56,725 nucleotides of DNA. It comes from Pseudomonadota bacterium (GTDB lineage Bacteria > Pseudomonadota > Gammaproteobacteria > Burkholderiales > Burkholderiaceae_C). Positions 39,904-49,638 of the stretch are shown here, piece by piece. The translations under genes and the position numbers were made by a program. The first letter of the stretch is position 1. Every line of letters begins with the position of its first letter. The stretch is taken from NCBI GenBank assembly GCA_018241185.1, contig JAFEEH010000207.1, forward strand, positions 1 through 56,725. Direction: 5' to 3'. Below the pieces are notes generated by a model. The model saw only the letters and a program-made list of their open reading frames with translations. It did no database searches and was not told the origin of the DNA.

Positions 39904-41262
39904 TTGTCCAAACTGATCAACGGCATCCTGGCCGCCGAGGAGCTTGTCGCTTCTCGCATTGCCACCACCGTCAAGACCTATCCGCGCCATCTGACAGCAG
40001 CCATCGCCGCAATGCTGCTGTGCGCCGGCGGTGGCGCCTTCGCGGTCGCCTCGCTGGGCCCGGACGCGTCCGACCTCCCCATCCACCAGGTGCTCGAGAC
40101 CGTGGCCCCGTTGCCGGTCGCGAGCCAGGGCGAAGCGCTCGACGCGCTCAGCTTCACGCTGTTCCGCAGCGAGCAGAGCCGCTCGGGCGACACGGCCGAG
40201 GCGCTGCTCAGGCGCCTGGGCGTGAGCGACCCGGCCGCCGCCGCTTTCGTGCGCGGCAATGCCGAGGCCCGCGCCGCCTTCTTCAACCGCGTCGGCCGCA
40301 CCCTCAACGCCGAGGTCGGGCAGGACAGCAGCCTGCGCAAGCTCACGGCGCGCTGGATTCCCGATGGTGACGGCGGCTTCAAGCGCTTCGTGGTCGAACG
40401 GCTCCCGGCCGGTTTCGTCGCCCGCACCGAGACCGACACGCTGACCCCGGGCACGCGCCTGGCCAGCGGCATCGTGCGCAGTTCGCTCTTCGCTGCCACC
40501 GACGTGGCCCGCATCCCCGACGCGGTCGCCAGCCAGCTGGCCGACATCTTCCAGGGCGACGTGGACTTCCGCCAGCTGCGCAAGGGCGACCGCTTCGCCG
40601 TGGTCTACGAGACCTTCGAGGCCGACGGCCAGACGATGCGCACGGGCCGCGTGCTCTCGGCCGAGTTCGAGAACAACGGCAAGACCTGGCAGGCCATGTG
40701 GTACCAGGAGCCCGGCCAGAAGGGGGGCTACTACCGCCCCAACGGCGACAGCCTGCGCAAGGCCTACCTGAGCTCCCCCGTGGAGTTCACCCGCGTGTCC
40801 AGCGGCTTCGCGATGCGCATGCATCCCATCCTGAACAGCTGGCGCCAGCACAACGGCATCGACTTCGCGGCGCCCACCGGCACGCCGGTGCGCACGGTGG
40901 GCGACGGTACCGTCGACTTCGCCGGCCAGCAGAACGGCTACGGCAACATCGTCATCATCGGCCACCGCAATGGGCAGCAGACGGCCTATGCGCACCTGTC
41001 GCGCATCGACGTCAAGGAAGGCCAGTCGGTGAGCCAGGGCCAGTCGATCGGCGCGGTGGGCATGACGGGCTGGGCGACCGGGCCGCACCTGCACTTCGAG
41101 TTCCGGATCAACGGCGAGTACCACGACCCGGCCACCATCGCCCAGCAGGATGGCGGCGTGCCGATCTCGGCCGCGGCGCGTCCCGCCTTCGAAAAGGTGG
41201 CCAAGGCCACGCGCACCGAGCTGGCGGCCGCCTTCTCGGTCGTGCAGGCCAGCGCCGACTGA
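39904..41262 (+). CDS. M23-family peptidoglycan endopeptidase
   Basis: A 452-aa membrane-anchored MepM-like peptidase. N-terminal TM helix (about residues 31-50), a LysM/OapA-like middle region, then a C-terminal LytM domain with HNGIDFAAP (zinc His and Asp), GHRNGQQTAYAHL and GPHLHFEF. It should cut peptide crosslinks during wall growth. The start is TTG, with no in-frame ATG nearby. It is followed by a terminator and then anmK, a recycling enzyme for the same polymer. Confidence 0.92.
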   Translation: MSKLINGILAAEELVASRIATTVKTYPRHLTAAIAAMLLCAGGGAFAVASLGPDASDLPIHQVLETVAPLPVASQGEALDALSFTLFRSEQSRSGDTAEALLRRLGVSDPAAAAFVRGNAEARAAFFNRVGRTLNAEVGQDSSLRKLTARWIPDGDGGFKRFVVERLPAGFVARTETDTLTPGTRLASGIVRSSLFAATDVARIPDAVASQLADIFQGDVDFRQLRKGDRFAVVYETFEADGQTMRTGRVLSAEFENNGKTWQAMWYQEPGQKGGYYRPNGDSLRKAYLSSPVEFTRVSSGFAMRMHPILNSWRQHNGIDFAAPTGTPVRTVGDGTVDFAGQQNGYGNIVIIGHRNGQQTAYAHLSRIDVKEGQSVSQGQSIGAVGMTGWATGPHLHFEFRINGEYHDPATIAQQDGGVPISAAARPAFEKVAKATRTELAAAFSVVQASAD

Positions 41263-41287
41263 GCGCCCCGGGGGCAGCCACAATCCG

Positions 41288-41313
41288 AAGCGCCGCTGTT
41301 GCGGCGCTTTTTT
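41288..41313 (+). terminator. Terminator after the M23 peptidase gene
   Basis: AAGCGCCGC-TGTT-GCGGCGCTT followed by a T-run, a clear rho-independent hairpin 23 bp before the anmK start. Confidence 0.85.
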
Positions 41314-41335
41314 CTTTCCGGAGGACCTCGCCGTC

Positions 41336-42469
41336 ATGGCCGCAGAACTCTTCATCGGGCTGATGTCCGGCACCTCGCTCGACGGTGTGGACGGTGTGCT
41401 GGCCGACCTTGCCGAAGGCCGCATCGCCGTGCGGGCACATGCGAACGCGCCCTTTCCCGCTGCACTGCGCGAAGAGCTGCTGGCGCTCAACCGCCCCGAA
41501 GGCGCCAACGAACTGCACCGCGCAGCGCTCGCCGGCAACGGGCTCGCCCACGTCTACGCGGACGTCGTGCGCACGCTGCTGGCAGAGGGCGGGCGGCCGG
41601 CCACCGAGATCGTCGCCATCGGCGCCCATGGCCAGACGGTGCGCCACCGTCCTGGCGAGTTCGACGGCATCGGCTACACGCTGCAGCTGAACAATCCGGC
41701 GCTGCTGGCCGAGCTGACGGGCATCGACGTGGTGGCCGACTTCCGCACGCGCGACCTCGCGGCTGGCGGCCAGGGCGCGCCGCTGGTGCCGGCCTTCCAC
41801 GCGGCGCTGTTCGGGCGGACCGACGAGACCGTGGGGGTGCTGAACCTCGGCGGCATCGCCAATCTGAGCGTGCTGCCACCCAGCGCCCACTCCGAGAGCC
41901 GTGCGGTGCTCGGCTTCGATTGCGGACCCGCCAATGCGCTGATGGACCACTGGTGCCAACACCACCGCGGCGCGCCCTTCGATGCCGGGGGCGCCTGGGC
42001 CGCCAGCGGCCGGGTGCACGCCGGCCTGCTCGCGCGCCTGCTGGCCGAGCCCTACTTCGCGCGCCCAGCGCCCAAGAGCACTGGCCGCGACCTGTTCCAT
42101 CCCGAATGGCTGGCCGCGGCGCTCGAGCAGGAGGCGCCGCCGCTCGCACCCCAGGACGTGCAGGCGACCCTGGCCGAGCTCACGGCGGAAAGTGCGGCGC
42201 AGGCCGTGCGCGGTGCGGCCACCGAGGCGCGCACGCTGATCGTGTGCGGCGGCGGCGCGCTCAACGCCCACCTGATGGCCAGGCTCGCGGCCCTGCTGCC
42301 CGGGGTGGCCGTCCTGTCGTCTGAAGCCCGCGGCCTGCCGCCGCAGCAGGTGGAGGCCACGGCCTTCGCCTGGCTGGCGCGCCGTGCCGTGCGGCGCGAA
42401 CCGGGCAACCTGGCCAGCGTGACGGGCGCCCGCGGCCCGCGCGTGCTGGGCGCCCTCTACCCGGCCTGA
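41336..42469 (+). CDS. anmK: Anhydro-N-acetylmuramic acid kinase AnmK
   Basis: A 377-aa kinase that opens and phosphorylates 1,6-anhydro-MurNAc during peptidoglycan recycling. GLMSGTSLDGVDGV at the N-terminus, GAHGQTVRH, VLNLGGIANL and a C-terminal CGGGALN are all family hallmarks. GGAGG precedes the start. tyrS, M23 peptidase and anmK are commonly neighbours in beta-proteobacteria. Confidence 0.95.
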   Translation: MAAELFIGLMSGTSLDGVDGVLADLAEGRIAVRAHANAPFPAALREELLALNRPEGANELHRAALAGNGLAHVYADVVRTLLAEGGRPATEIVAIGAHGQTVRHRPGEFDGIGYTLQLNNPALLAELTGIDVVADFRTRDLAAGGQGAPLVPAFHAALFGRTDETVGVLNLGGIANLSVLPPSAHSESRAVLGFDCGPANALMDHWCQHHRGAPFDAGGAWAASGRVHAGLLARLLAEPYFARPAPKSTGRDLFHPEWLAAALEQEAPPLAPQDVQATLAELTAESAAQAVRGAATEARTLIVCGGGALNAHLMARLAALLPGVAVLSSEARGLPPQQVEATAFAWLARRAVRREPGNLASVTGARGPRVLGALYPA

Positions 42470-42536
42470 ATTTTTCAAGCCAAACAGGGCTGAAACGCGC
42501 GCTGGACGGGCGCGAGCAGCTATCAAAAAAAGAGCG
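42470..42536 (-). repeat. Dispersed ATAGCTGC repeat, copy 8 (reference copy)
   Basis: The most complete copy: TTTTTCAAGCCAAACAGGGC, TGAAACGCGCGCTGGACGG, GCGCGAGCAGCTATCAAAAA. It fills the gap between the convergent anmK and DHA2 exporter genes. Confidence 0.85.
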
Positions 42537-42538
42537 AC

Positions 42539-43990
42539 TCAGCCGTGTCCGGACACTTCCGGGCCGTCGAGCTGGGGCGCCCGCGCCTCGGCAGGCAGCT
42601 GCCAGAACACGGCCGCCGAGGCCAGCGTGATCAGCCCCACCGTCACGAAGGTGGCCTGGAAGGCTTCGAGCGCAGCGCCCGGCGTGCCGGTGCCGCCGAA
42701 GGCCGCACCGAAACCCGACAGCACCGCGCCCGCCACGGCCACACCCAGGCTCATCGCCAGCATCTGCACCATCGACAGCAGGCTGTTGCCGCTGCTGGCG
42801 CTCGCGCCGTCCAGGTCCTTGAGCGTGATGGTGTTCATGGCCGTGAACTGCAGCGAATTGAAGGCGCCGAAGGCCGCGAGTTGCAGCACGCGCAGCCACA
42901 ACGGCTCACCCGGTGTCGCCAGGGCAAAGCTGGCCATCAGCAGGCCGATGATCGCCGTGTTGCCGACCAGCACGTTGCGATAGCCGAAGCGCAGGATCAG
43001 CGGCGTCGCCACCCGCTTCATCGCCATGCCGGCCAGCGCCGTGGGCAGCATCATCAGGCCCGCGTGCAGCGGCGAGTAGCCCAGCGAGATTTGCAGCGAG
43101 ATCGGGATCAGGAAAGGCATCGCCCCGCTGCCCAACCGGCAGAACAGGTTGCCCAGCAGCCCCACCGACAGCGTGCGCACGCGGAACAGCTGGGTCGAGA
43201 ACAGCGGCTGCGGATGCCGCACCGCGTGCAGCCAGTACACCACCAGCGCCGCGAAACCGAACACCCCCAACACCAGCGTGCCGGCCTGCCGCAGGCCCAG
43301 GTCGGAGCCGCCCTCGATGGCCAGCGAAATCGCGACCATGCCGAAGGCCAGCAGCGCGTAACCCCAGAGGTCGAAGCGCCCGGACTGCTCGGCCCGCGCA
43401 TCGGGCATGAAACGCTGCGTGGCGACAAGGCCGACGAGGCCGACCGGCAGGTTGATGAGGAAGATCCAGTGCCACGACGCGTACTGCACCAGCCAGCCGC
43501 CCAGCGTCGGGCCCAGCAGCGGCCCGATGAGGCCCGGAATCGCGACGAAGCTCATCGCCTGCAGGAACTCGCCGCGCGGGAAGGTGCGCAGCACGGACAG
43601 TCGCCCGACCGGCAGCAACAGCGCACCGCCCAGCCCCTGCAGCACGCGCGCCGCCACCAGCTCGCCCAGCCCGCGCGAGGCCGCACAGGCCAGCGAGCCG
43701 AGCGAGAACAGTGCGATCGCCAGCATGAACACGCGCCGTGTTCCGAAGCGGTCGGCCAGCCAGCCCGAGGCCGGGATCAGCATCGCCATCGTCAGCGAAT
43801 AGGCCACGATCACCGACTGCATGCGCAGCGGGCTCTCGCCCAGGCTGGCGGCCATCGCCGGCAGCGCCGTATTGATGATGGTGGCGTCCAGCGTCTGCAT
43901 GAAGAAGCCGATGGCGACCAGCCACAGCAGCACGCGGCGGTCGGCGGACGAGGTCGGTGAGGCGGCGGCGCCGGGCGTCTGTGCGCTCAT
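42539..43990 (-). CDS. DHA2-family multidrug efflux MFS transporter
   Basis: A 483-aa transporter with 14 predicted TM helices, typical of the drug:H+ antiporter 2 family (MdtD/EmrB-like). Signatures: LDATIINTALPAMAASLG in TM1, WLADRFGTRRVF (motif A) and RVLQGLGGALLLPVGR in TM4. No membrane-fusion partner is adjacent, so it likely works alone in the inner membrane. Substrate unknown. Confidence 0.9.
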   Translation of the reverse strand: MSAQTPGAAASPTSSADRRVLLWLVAIGFFMQTLDATIINTALPAMAASLGESPLRMQSVIVAYSLTMAMLIPASGWLADRFGTRRVFMLAIALFSLGSLACAASRGLGELVAARVLQGLGGALLLPVGRLSVLRTFPRGEFLQAMSFVAIPGLIGPLLGPTLGGWLVQYASWHWIFLINLPVGLVGLVATQRFMPDARAEQSGRFDLWGYALLAFGMVAISLAIEGGSDLGLRQAGTLVLGVFGFAALVVYWLHAVRHPQPLFSTQLFRVRTLSVGLLGNLFCRLGSGAMPFLIPISLQISLGYSPLHAGLMMLPTALAGMAMKRVATPLILRFGYRNVLVGNTAIIGLLMASFALATPGEPLWLRVLQLAAFGAFNSLQFTAMNTITLKDLDGASASSGNSLLSMVQMLAMSLGVAVAGAVLSGFGAAFGGTGTPGAALEAFQATFVTVGLITLASAAVFWQLPAEARAPQLDGPEVSGHG

Positions 43991-44038
43991 GGTCTGCGGA
44001 TTCCCTGGGGCACGCCGCGACGTCGGGCCGCGGCAACG

Positions 44039-44060
44039 AAAAAGCCGCCCGGAGGCGGCT
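44039..44060 (-). terminator. Terminator after erpA
   Basis: On the minus strand AGCCGCC-TCCG-GGCGGCT followed by T-rich sequence, 60 bp past the erpA stop. Confidence 0.75.
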
Positions 44061-44122
44061 GGAACGGTGACACGGGGAGCGCGGGGTGGTGGTCGTTGCG
44101 TGCTCGCCCGGTCAAGATGGGA

Positions 44123-44494
44123 TCAGGCCGAGAAGCTCGAACCGCAGCCGCAGGTGCTGGTGGCGTTCGGGTTCTTGATCACGAACTGGGCGCCCTGCAG
44201 GTCTTCCTTGTAGTCGATCTCGGCGCCGACCAGGTACTGGTAGCTCATCGCGTCGATCAGCAGCGACACACCGTTCTTGGTCATGGTCGTGTCGTCTTCG
44301 TTGGTGATCTCGTCGAAGGTGAAGCCGTACTGGAAGCCCGAGCAGCCGCCACCCTGCACGAACACGCGCAGCTTCAGGTCGGGATTGCCCTCTTCGGCGA
44401 TCAGATCCGCCACCTTGGCCGCCGCGCTGTCGGTGAAGACGATCGGCTCGGGCATCTGGCTGGGGGTGCTGATGGTTTCGGCAACTGCGCTCAT
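44123..44494 (-). CDS. erpA: Iron-sulfur cluster insertion protein ErpA
   Basis: A 123-aa A-type carrier that delivers [4Fe-4S] clusters to target enzymes. The three cluster cysteines are in [11 protein letters not shown] and the C-terminal CGCGSSF. A-type features [11 protein letters not shown] and [25 protein letters not shown] are intact. It follows rplM-rpsI as usual in this group, but a terminator separates them. Confidence 0.95.
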   Translation of the reverse strand: MSAVAETISTPSQMPEPIVFTDSAAAKVADLIAEEGNPDLKLRVFVQGGGCSGFQYGFTFDEITNEDDTTMTKNGVSLLIDAMSYQYLVGAEIDYKEDLQGAQFVIKNPNATSTCGCGSSFSA

Positions 44495-44562
44495 GGATGG
44501 TTCTCCGTGGGGGCCACCGTACGAAATAGCAGGCGGCCAAGGGAAGGAATGCTACCCCAGAC

Positions 44563-44587
44563 AAAGAAAAACCGCCCCGAGGGCGGT
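44563..44587 (-). terminator. Terminator after rpsI
   Basis: On the minus strand ACCGCCC-TCG-GGGCGGT followed by TTTTCTTTG, 23 bp past the rpsI stop. It ends the rplM-rpsI transcript. Confidence 0.85.
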
Positions 44588-44609
44588 CTTTCCATAGGCA
44601 GCAGCCAGA

Positions 44610-45002
44610 TCAGCGCTTGCTGAACTGTTTGCGGCGACGTGCGGAATGCAGACCGACCTTCTTGCGTTCCACTTCGCGGGCGTCACGGGTGACGAAACCG
44701 GCCTGGCTCAGCACCGGCTTGAGGTTCGCGTCGTAGTCGATCAGGGCACGGGTGATGCCGTGGCGGGTCGCGCCGGCCTGGCCGGATTCGCCGCCGCCGT
44801 GGACGTTGACCTGGATGTCGAAGGTCTCGACGTTCTCGGTCAGCACCAGGGGCTGCTTGGCGATCATGATCGAGGTCTGGCGGCCGAAGAACTCTTCGAT
44901 CGCCTTGCCGTTCACCGTGATCTTGCCGGTGCCCTTCTTGAGAAACACGCGGGCGACGCTGGACTTGCGTCGGCCGGTGCCGTTGTTCCAATCACCAATC
45001 AT
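44610..45002 (-). CDS. rpsI: 30S ribosomal protein S9
   Basis: A 130-aa S9. [19 protein letters not shown] at the start and the C-terminal basic tail ending RRKQFSKR, which reaches the ribosomal P site, are canonical. It lies 11 bp after rplM. Confidence 0.98.
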   Translation of the reverse strand: MIGDWNNGTGRRKSSVARVFLKKGTGKITVNGKAIEEFFGRQTSIMIAKQPLVLTENVETFDIQVNVHGGGESGQAGATRHGITRALIDYDANLKPVLSQAGFVTRDAREVERKKVGLHSARRRKQFSKR

Positions 45003-45013
45003 CTCAAGGCTCC

Positions 45014-45442
45014 TTAGATTTCCAGCGCCTTGGGCTGCTGGGCGGTGTGCGGATGCTCTGCACCGCCATACACCTTGAGTTTCTTGATCATCGCGTAACC
45101 GAGCGGGCCCTTGGGCAGCATGCCCTTGACAGCCTTCTCGAGGGCACGGCCGGGGTGCTTGGCCTGCATGTCGCGGAAGTTGGTGGCCGTGATGCCGCCG
45201 GGGAAGCCCGAATGACGGTAGTACACCTTGTCGAGCGACTTGGTGCCGGTGACCTTGAGCTTGGAGGCGTTGACGATGACGATGAAATCGCCGGTGTCGA
45301 CGTGAGGCGTGTAAATGGCCTTGTGCTTGCCGCGCAGTCGGAGGGCCACTTCGCTGGCTACCCGTCCGAGGACCTTGTCGGTCGCGTCAATCACAAACCA
45401 CTCGTGCACGACCTCAGCGGGCTTTGCGCTGAAAGTAGACAT
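45014..45442 (-). CDS. rplM: 50S ribosomal protein L13
   Basis: A 142-aa L13. [49 protein letters not shown] and [19 protein letters not shown] are all characteristic. An in-frame ATG 14 codons upstream exists; the ATG at 45442 fits the family start ([15 protein letters not shown]) and has a purine-rich AGGAAAAC site before it. Confidence 0.98.
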   Translation of the reverse strand: MSTFSAKPAEVVHEWFVIDATDKVLGRVASEVALRLRGKHKAIYTPHVDTGDFIVIVNASKLKVTGTKSLDKVYYRHSGFPGGITATNFRDMQAKHPGRALEKAVKGMLPKGPLGYAMIKKLKVYGGAEHPHTAQQPKALEI

Positions 45443-45632
45443 GAGTTTTCCTGAAAAGGAGGTTTGCTGAGGGCCCTTTTCCACGGTCGGTCTTCCTCTG
45501 AAGGGAAGCTCTTAGGTGGGAGGAATGCCAGGGATCCGGAGGATCGAAGGCGTCTTTGCCGCGGGGCCCGAAAATCGCTGCAAAGCCAACGATCATAACA
45601 TCCGGGACACCGTGCAACAAGACGTCTCGCTC

Positions 45633-46751
45633 TCAGCGCTGGATTCGCACCAATTCCAGGCTTTCGCGCAATGCAGGGCCGTAGGCCTGCCTCATGGTGG
45701 CATCGAACTTGACCGGCCGTTGCAAGGCCGGCGCATAGCTCACGTCGGCCTGAAACGGCACGCCAGTCAACGATCCCATCGAGAGGCCTGACGGGGTGTA
45801 CACCCACCCCTCATAGCGGAGTCGCAGCACGTCCAATGGCTGTCCGTCCAGCAGTTGCACATCGCGGCCCGTGATCGTGGCCTGCAGCTCGTGACGCCAT
45901 TTGGGCCCGGTCTGGGCGACATAGCTTTCCTGCCACCGCGTACCAGGGCCGCCCTGAGGCGGGACCCAGCCTTCGGGCGGACTGGACGCATCGAACAGTC
46001 CCGCCGTCGGCGACGACAGCGAGATGAGCCGGCCACTCGATGTCTCGACCCGCGCCCCCTGGTTGAAAACCACCTCGTTCCGCTCTGCGCGATCCACGCG
46101 GTAATAGATGCGCGAGCTGTTGCCCGTGAGCCCATCGGTCAGCCGGTACTCGAGAACATCTCCCCGACGCAGTGCCGCGGCGACCGGCGCCGCGGTCGGC
46201 GCGGACGCGGCCAACACCGGGGACGCAGGCGCGGCGACCGGTGCATCGACCTGCGCCGCACGGGCCTCGCTTGCCGGCACGACGCGCAACAGCTCTCCAG
46301 CCGTCGGGCCATCACCGCGATTGCTTTGCCGGTCGAAACGCCGCTCCTGGCCAAACACCAACTGCATCCACGTCGGATAGGTGTAGGCAGCGCCCGTGCC
46401 AACATCGACGGCGGCGCCGATGGCACCGCCCAGCAGAATGTTTCCGGCCAGGCCGGCATTTCCACGCGAGACCGCCTGCCCGAGCGCGGGAACCTGCCCG
46501 TCCAGCTCGCACCGGATCGTCATGTCGCCGCCCGCCCGCCTCACAGGTCCGGCCTTCCCGGATCGCAGTACGGCTCGCCCCTTCTCGTTGACCAGCACGC
46601 ATTCGGCGTCGCTCAGCGCGCGACCGTCCGCAGTGATCGTCTCCACTTTGACGCTTTGCTCCGTGCCCTGCGTCACGGATGCACACCCGGTCAGCAACGA
46701 CAATAGCGCGACACACCCCGGTGCCAGCCAAGCACGACCCACCTCAACCAT
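45633..46751 (-). CDS. Lipoprotein of unknown function
   Basis: A 372-aa lipoprotein: signal peptide ending SLLTGC, then an N-terminal beta domain (ASVTQGTEQSVKVET, ECVLVNEKGR) resembling PEGA-like lipoproteins. A Gly/Ala-rich, possibly membrane-seeking stretch (AGNILLGGAIGAAVDVGTGA) follows, then an Ala/Pro linker. The C-terminal half is beta-rich (GDVLEYRLTDGLTGNSSRIYYRVD, LRLRYEGWVYTPSG). I do not recognise the family. It lies convergent to nothing obvious and divergent from rlmJ. Confidence 0.72.
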   Translation of the reverse strand: MVEVGRAWLAPGCVALLSLLTGCASVTQGTEQSVKVETITADGRALSDAECVLVNEKGRAVLRSGKAGPVRRAGGDMTIRCELDGQVPALGQAVSRGNAGLAGNILLGGAIGAAVDVGTGAAYTYPTWMQLVFGQERRFDRQSNRGDGPTAGELLRVVPASEARAAQVDAPVAAPASPVLAASAPTAAPVAAALRRGDVLEYRLTDGLTGNSSRIYYRVDRAERNEVVFNQGARVETSSGRLISLSSPTAGLFDASSPPEGWVPPQGGPGTRWQESYVAQTGPKWRHELQATITGRDVQLLDGQPLDVLRLRYEGWVYTPSGLSMGSLTGVPFQADVSYAPALQRPVKFDATMRQAYGPALRESLELVRIQR

Positions 46752-46812
46752 GCGCTCACCTCCTCATTTGTTACGACAAGTGTATGAGCGTGCCTTGTGA
46801 GTCCATCTATCC

Positions 46813-47715
46813 GTGTTCAGCTACCGCCACGCCTTTCATGCCGGAAATCATGCCGATGTGCACAAACACACGGTGCTGATCGCCACCCTCGAGCACCTGC
46901 TCGAAAAGCCCGCGCCGATCACGGTGATCGACACCCATGCCGGCGCCGGCCTGTACCGGCTCGACGGCGACTATGCCGGCACCAGCGGCGAGGCGGCCGA
47001 TGGCGTGCTGCGCCTGCTGGGGCCCGCGGCCAGCGACGCGGGGGCGCAACCGCTGCCGCCGGCCCTCGCGCGCTACCTGGAGGTGGTGCGCAGCTTCAAC
47101 CGCGAGGGCCAGGCCCGCGTGTACCCGGGCTCGCCCTTCATCACCCACCACCTGCTGCGCGATGACGACAAGCTCAAGCTCTACGAACTGCACCCGACCG
47201 ACGCGCGCACGCTGGACGCCAACATCGCCCAGCTCGACGCCGGCCGGCAGATCGCCGTGCTGCGCGAGGACGGCTTCGGCAGCGCCACCAAGTTCCTGCC
47301 GCCACCCTCACGACGCGCGCTGGTGCTGGTGGATCCGAGTTATGAACTGAAGACCGACTACGCCCGCACGGCAGCCTTCATCGGCGAAGCGGTCAAGCGC
47401 TTCGCCACGGGCGTGTACGCCGTGTGGTACCCCATCATTCCCAGGCCCGAGGCGCACGACCTGCCGCGCCGGCTCAAGACCCTGGCCAACAAGGCCGGCA
47501 AGCCCTGGCTGCACGCGACGCTCACGGTCAAGTCGAGCAAGCTCACGACCAACGCGGCGGGCGAGACCCAACGGCCGGGCCTGCCCGCCAGCGGCATGTT
47601 TCTGATCAACCCGCCCTACACCCTGGCCGACCAGTTGCGCCCGGCGCTCGCACGCCTGGCCGAGGCGCTGGCGCAGGACCGCCACGCCGGCTACGCCGTG
47701 GAGACGGGCGGCTGA
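46813..47715 (+). CDS. rlmJ: 23S rRNA (adenine2030-N6)-methyltransferase RlmJ
   Basis: A 300-aa methyltransferase of the YhiR/RlmJ family. FSYRHAFHAGNHADVHKH at the N-terminus is diagnostic, with VIDTHAGAGLYRL as SAM motif I and LVDPSYELK as the catalytic D-P-x-Y motif (usually DPPYE). NPPYTLAD lies near the end. GTG start. Confidence 0.94.
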   Translation: MFSYRHAFHAGNHADVHKHTVLIATLEHLLEKPAPITVIDTHAGAGLYRLDGDYAGTSGEAADGVLRLLGPAASDAGAQPLPPALARYLEVVRSFNREGQARVYPGSPFITHHLLRDDDKLKLYELHPTDARTLDANIAQLDAGRQIAVLREDGFGSATKFLPPPSRRALVLVDPSYELKTDYARTAAFIGEAVKRFATGVYAVWYPIIPRPEAHDLPRRLKTLANKAGKPWLHATLTVKSSKLTTNAAGETQRPGLPASGMFLINPPYTLADQLRPALARLAEALAQDRHAGYAVETGG

Positions 47716-48040
47716 CCCACACAGCCGCGGAACCACTGCCCCTTGCGGATTTATTTAGTCACGCGCCCAGGTGCTGCATCGGCCTCTGAGTCGTGCACTG
47801 CTGCACGACCGGCGTGACTGCGCACCGGCACAGCAAAGAAGTGTCGATTTATTACTGTTGTCGCAAGGCGTCTCCTTCTACAGTGCGACGCGTCACACAG
47901 GGGGCGTTAGGGAGAACTGGCGACAGGGAGAAGACGATGGCCGGGCCTGGGATTCGCACGACACGGGTCGGTGCAACCCAGGTCCTGGTGCCACGCCGCC
48001 AGATGCGAGTCGCGCGACCTCGTCGGGCCAGCCGCCGCGC
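47716..48040. other. Gene-free interval between rlmJ and rlpA
   Basis: 325 bp between two convergent genes. It holds a short perfect palindrome (GTCGTGCA-CTGC-TGCACGAC, 47790-47809) and an AT-richer patch around 47840. A clear T-tailed terminator is not visible. Open frames crossing it run antisense through rlpA and look non-coding. Confidence 0.5.
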
Positions 48041-48751
48041 CTATCGGCGACGCCGCCGCGCCGGCACCGTTTTCCTCGGGCGCGCCTCCGGCCGCTGCGC
48101 ATCGGCAAGTGCCACGCTGCTCGCGTCATCGGCTGGCGCCACCGCCACGCCGTTGCAACGCCCACCCGAAGCATCGATGCGCGTCAGCGCCACCTGCTTG
48201 ATGCCCAGGCCGATCATCTGGAGCTGCTCCGCGGCCGCCTGGCTCAGGTCGATGATGCGGCCGGCCGCATAAGGACCGCGATCGTTCACGCGCACCAGCA
48301 CCTCACGGCCATTGACCAGGCTGCGAACGCACAGGCGCGTGCCGAAGGGCAAGGTCTTGTGGGCCGCCGTGAAGCCCCCCATGTCGAAGCGCTCGCCGCT
48401 GGCCGTCTTGCGCTGATGAAACTGCAACCCGTACCAGGATGCACCACCGCGCTGGAACACTTCGCCGGGCGGACCATCGCCGGGCACGCCGTCGTCCGGC
48501 GGCAGATCTCCCTCGGTTCCCACCGCGAGGTCATAGCGAACGGACGCGACACGCGAGCGCGGCGCGTCGGCCGGCGCCCCGCCCTGCCGGGCCAGCGGGC
48601 GCAAGGGCGTGGTCGATGCCGCGCCTTCGCCGGCCTTCGTCGCCGTTCCGGATTCGCCCGGCGGCGTGGTGCAACCGGCGAGCGCCAGCGCCAGGCCGAT
48701 GCAGGCCAACCACGCGCCGCCACGACGCAAGGCGCGGCCCGCTGCCGTCAT
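48041..48751 (-). CDS. rlpA: RlpA-like septal-ring lytic transglycosylase lipoprotein
   Basis: A 236-aa lipoprotein (lipobox LALAGC). The double-psi beta-barrel of RlpA is clear: GGASWYGLQFHQRKTASGERFD, AAHKTLPFGTRLCV, VNDRGPYAAGRIIDLS. The SPOR domain found in some relatives is absent; the C-terminus is a basic Arg-rich tail. Its ATG overlaps the metF stop (ATGA), placing a cell-wall gene at the end of the methyl-cycle operon. Confidence 0.9.
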   Translation of the reverse strand: MTAAGRALRRGGAWLACIGLALALAGCTTPPGESGTATKAGEGAASTTPLRPLARQGGAPADAPRSRVASVRYDLAVGTEGDLPPDDGVPGDGPPGEVFQRGGASWYGLQFHQRKTASGERFDMGGFTAAHKTLPFGTRLCVRSLVNGREVLVRVNDRGPYAAGRIIDLSQAAAEQLQMIGLGIKQVALTRIDASGGRCNGVAVAPADDASSVALADAQRPEARPRKTVPARRRRR

Positions 48752-49593
48752 GCGCGCCAGCCCAGGCCCTGCAGCACACCGAGCGTCGCCGCAGCCTGGT
48801 TCATCGTGTAGAAATGGATCGCCGGGGCGCCGCCCGCCTGCAGCCGCTCGACCAGGCGCGTCACCACCTCCAGCCCGAAGGCCTTGATGGACGCCGTGTC
48901 GTCGCCGAAGCCCTGCAGCCGCAGCCGGATCCAGCGCGGGATCTCGGCACCGCAGGCGTCGGAGAAGCGCATCAGCTGTGTCGAGCTGGTAATGGGCATG
49001 ATGCCCGGCACGATCGGCACGTCGATGCCCGACCGGCGTGCATCGTCGACGAAGCGGAAGTACGCCTCGGGGCTGAAGAAGTACTGCGTGATCGCCGAAT
49101 GCGCGCCCGCTTTCACCTTGGTGGCGAAGGCCTGCAGGTCGGCTTCGGCCGAGCGGGCCTGCGGATGCACCTCGGGGTAGCAGGCGACTTCGACATGAAA
49201 TTCGTCGCCACACTCCTCGCGGATGAAGCGCACGAGGTCGCTCGCATAGTGGAACTCGCCGCCGATGCCGTAGCCGCTCGGCAAGTCGCCGCGCAGGGCC
49301 ACGAGCCGGCGCACGCCCATGCCCTTGAGCTCGGCGAGTTGCAAGCGCACGGTGTCGCGCGTGGCGCCGATGCATGAGAAATGGCTCGCTGCATCCACGC
49401 CCTCGGCCAGGATCTCCTGCACGGCGCCGAAGGTGCCGGCCTGCGTGGAGCCCCCCGCACCATAGGTAACCGAGCAGAACTCGGGCCGGTACGCGTACAG
49501 CTGCTGGCGCACCGCGCGCAGCTTGACCACGCCTTCTGGGGTCTTGGGCGGGAAGAACTCGAAACTCAGGGGCAAACGTTCGGGGGTGGCCAT
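48748..49593 (-). CDS. metF: 5,10-methylenetetrahydrofolate reductase
   Basis: A 281-aa MetF, which makes 5-methyl-THF for methionine synthesis. FEFFPPKTPEG, SVTYGAGGS, LVALRGDLP, GAHSAITQYFF and PGIMPI are canonical FAD/THF-binding segments. It is the third gene of the ahcY operon and so is expected to respond to the SAH riboswitch. Confidence 0.97.
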   Translation of the reverse strand: MATPERLPLSFEFFPPKTPEGVVKLRAVRQQLYAYRPEFCSVTYGAGGSTQAGTFGAVQEILAEGVDAASHFSCIGATRDTVRLQLAELKGMGVRRLVALRGDLPSGYGIGGEFHYASDLVRFIREECGDEFHVEVACYPEVHPQARSAEADLQAFATKVKAGAHSAITQYFFSPEAYFRFVDDARRSGIDVPIVPGIMPITSSTQLMRFSDACGAEIPRWIRLRLQGFGDDTASIKAFGLEVVTRLVERLQAGGAPAIHFYTMNQAAATLGVLQGLGWRA

Positions 49594-49638
49594 CGCCAGG
49601 GGTCCTCTCGGTGTCTTGTCGTTGTGTTGGTCGTCGTC

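Noticed and set aside
47938-48811. Plus-strand frames beginning in the rlmJ-rlpA gap
   Set aside because: They run antisense through rlpA, are Arg/Ala-rich and have no family features.
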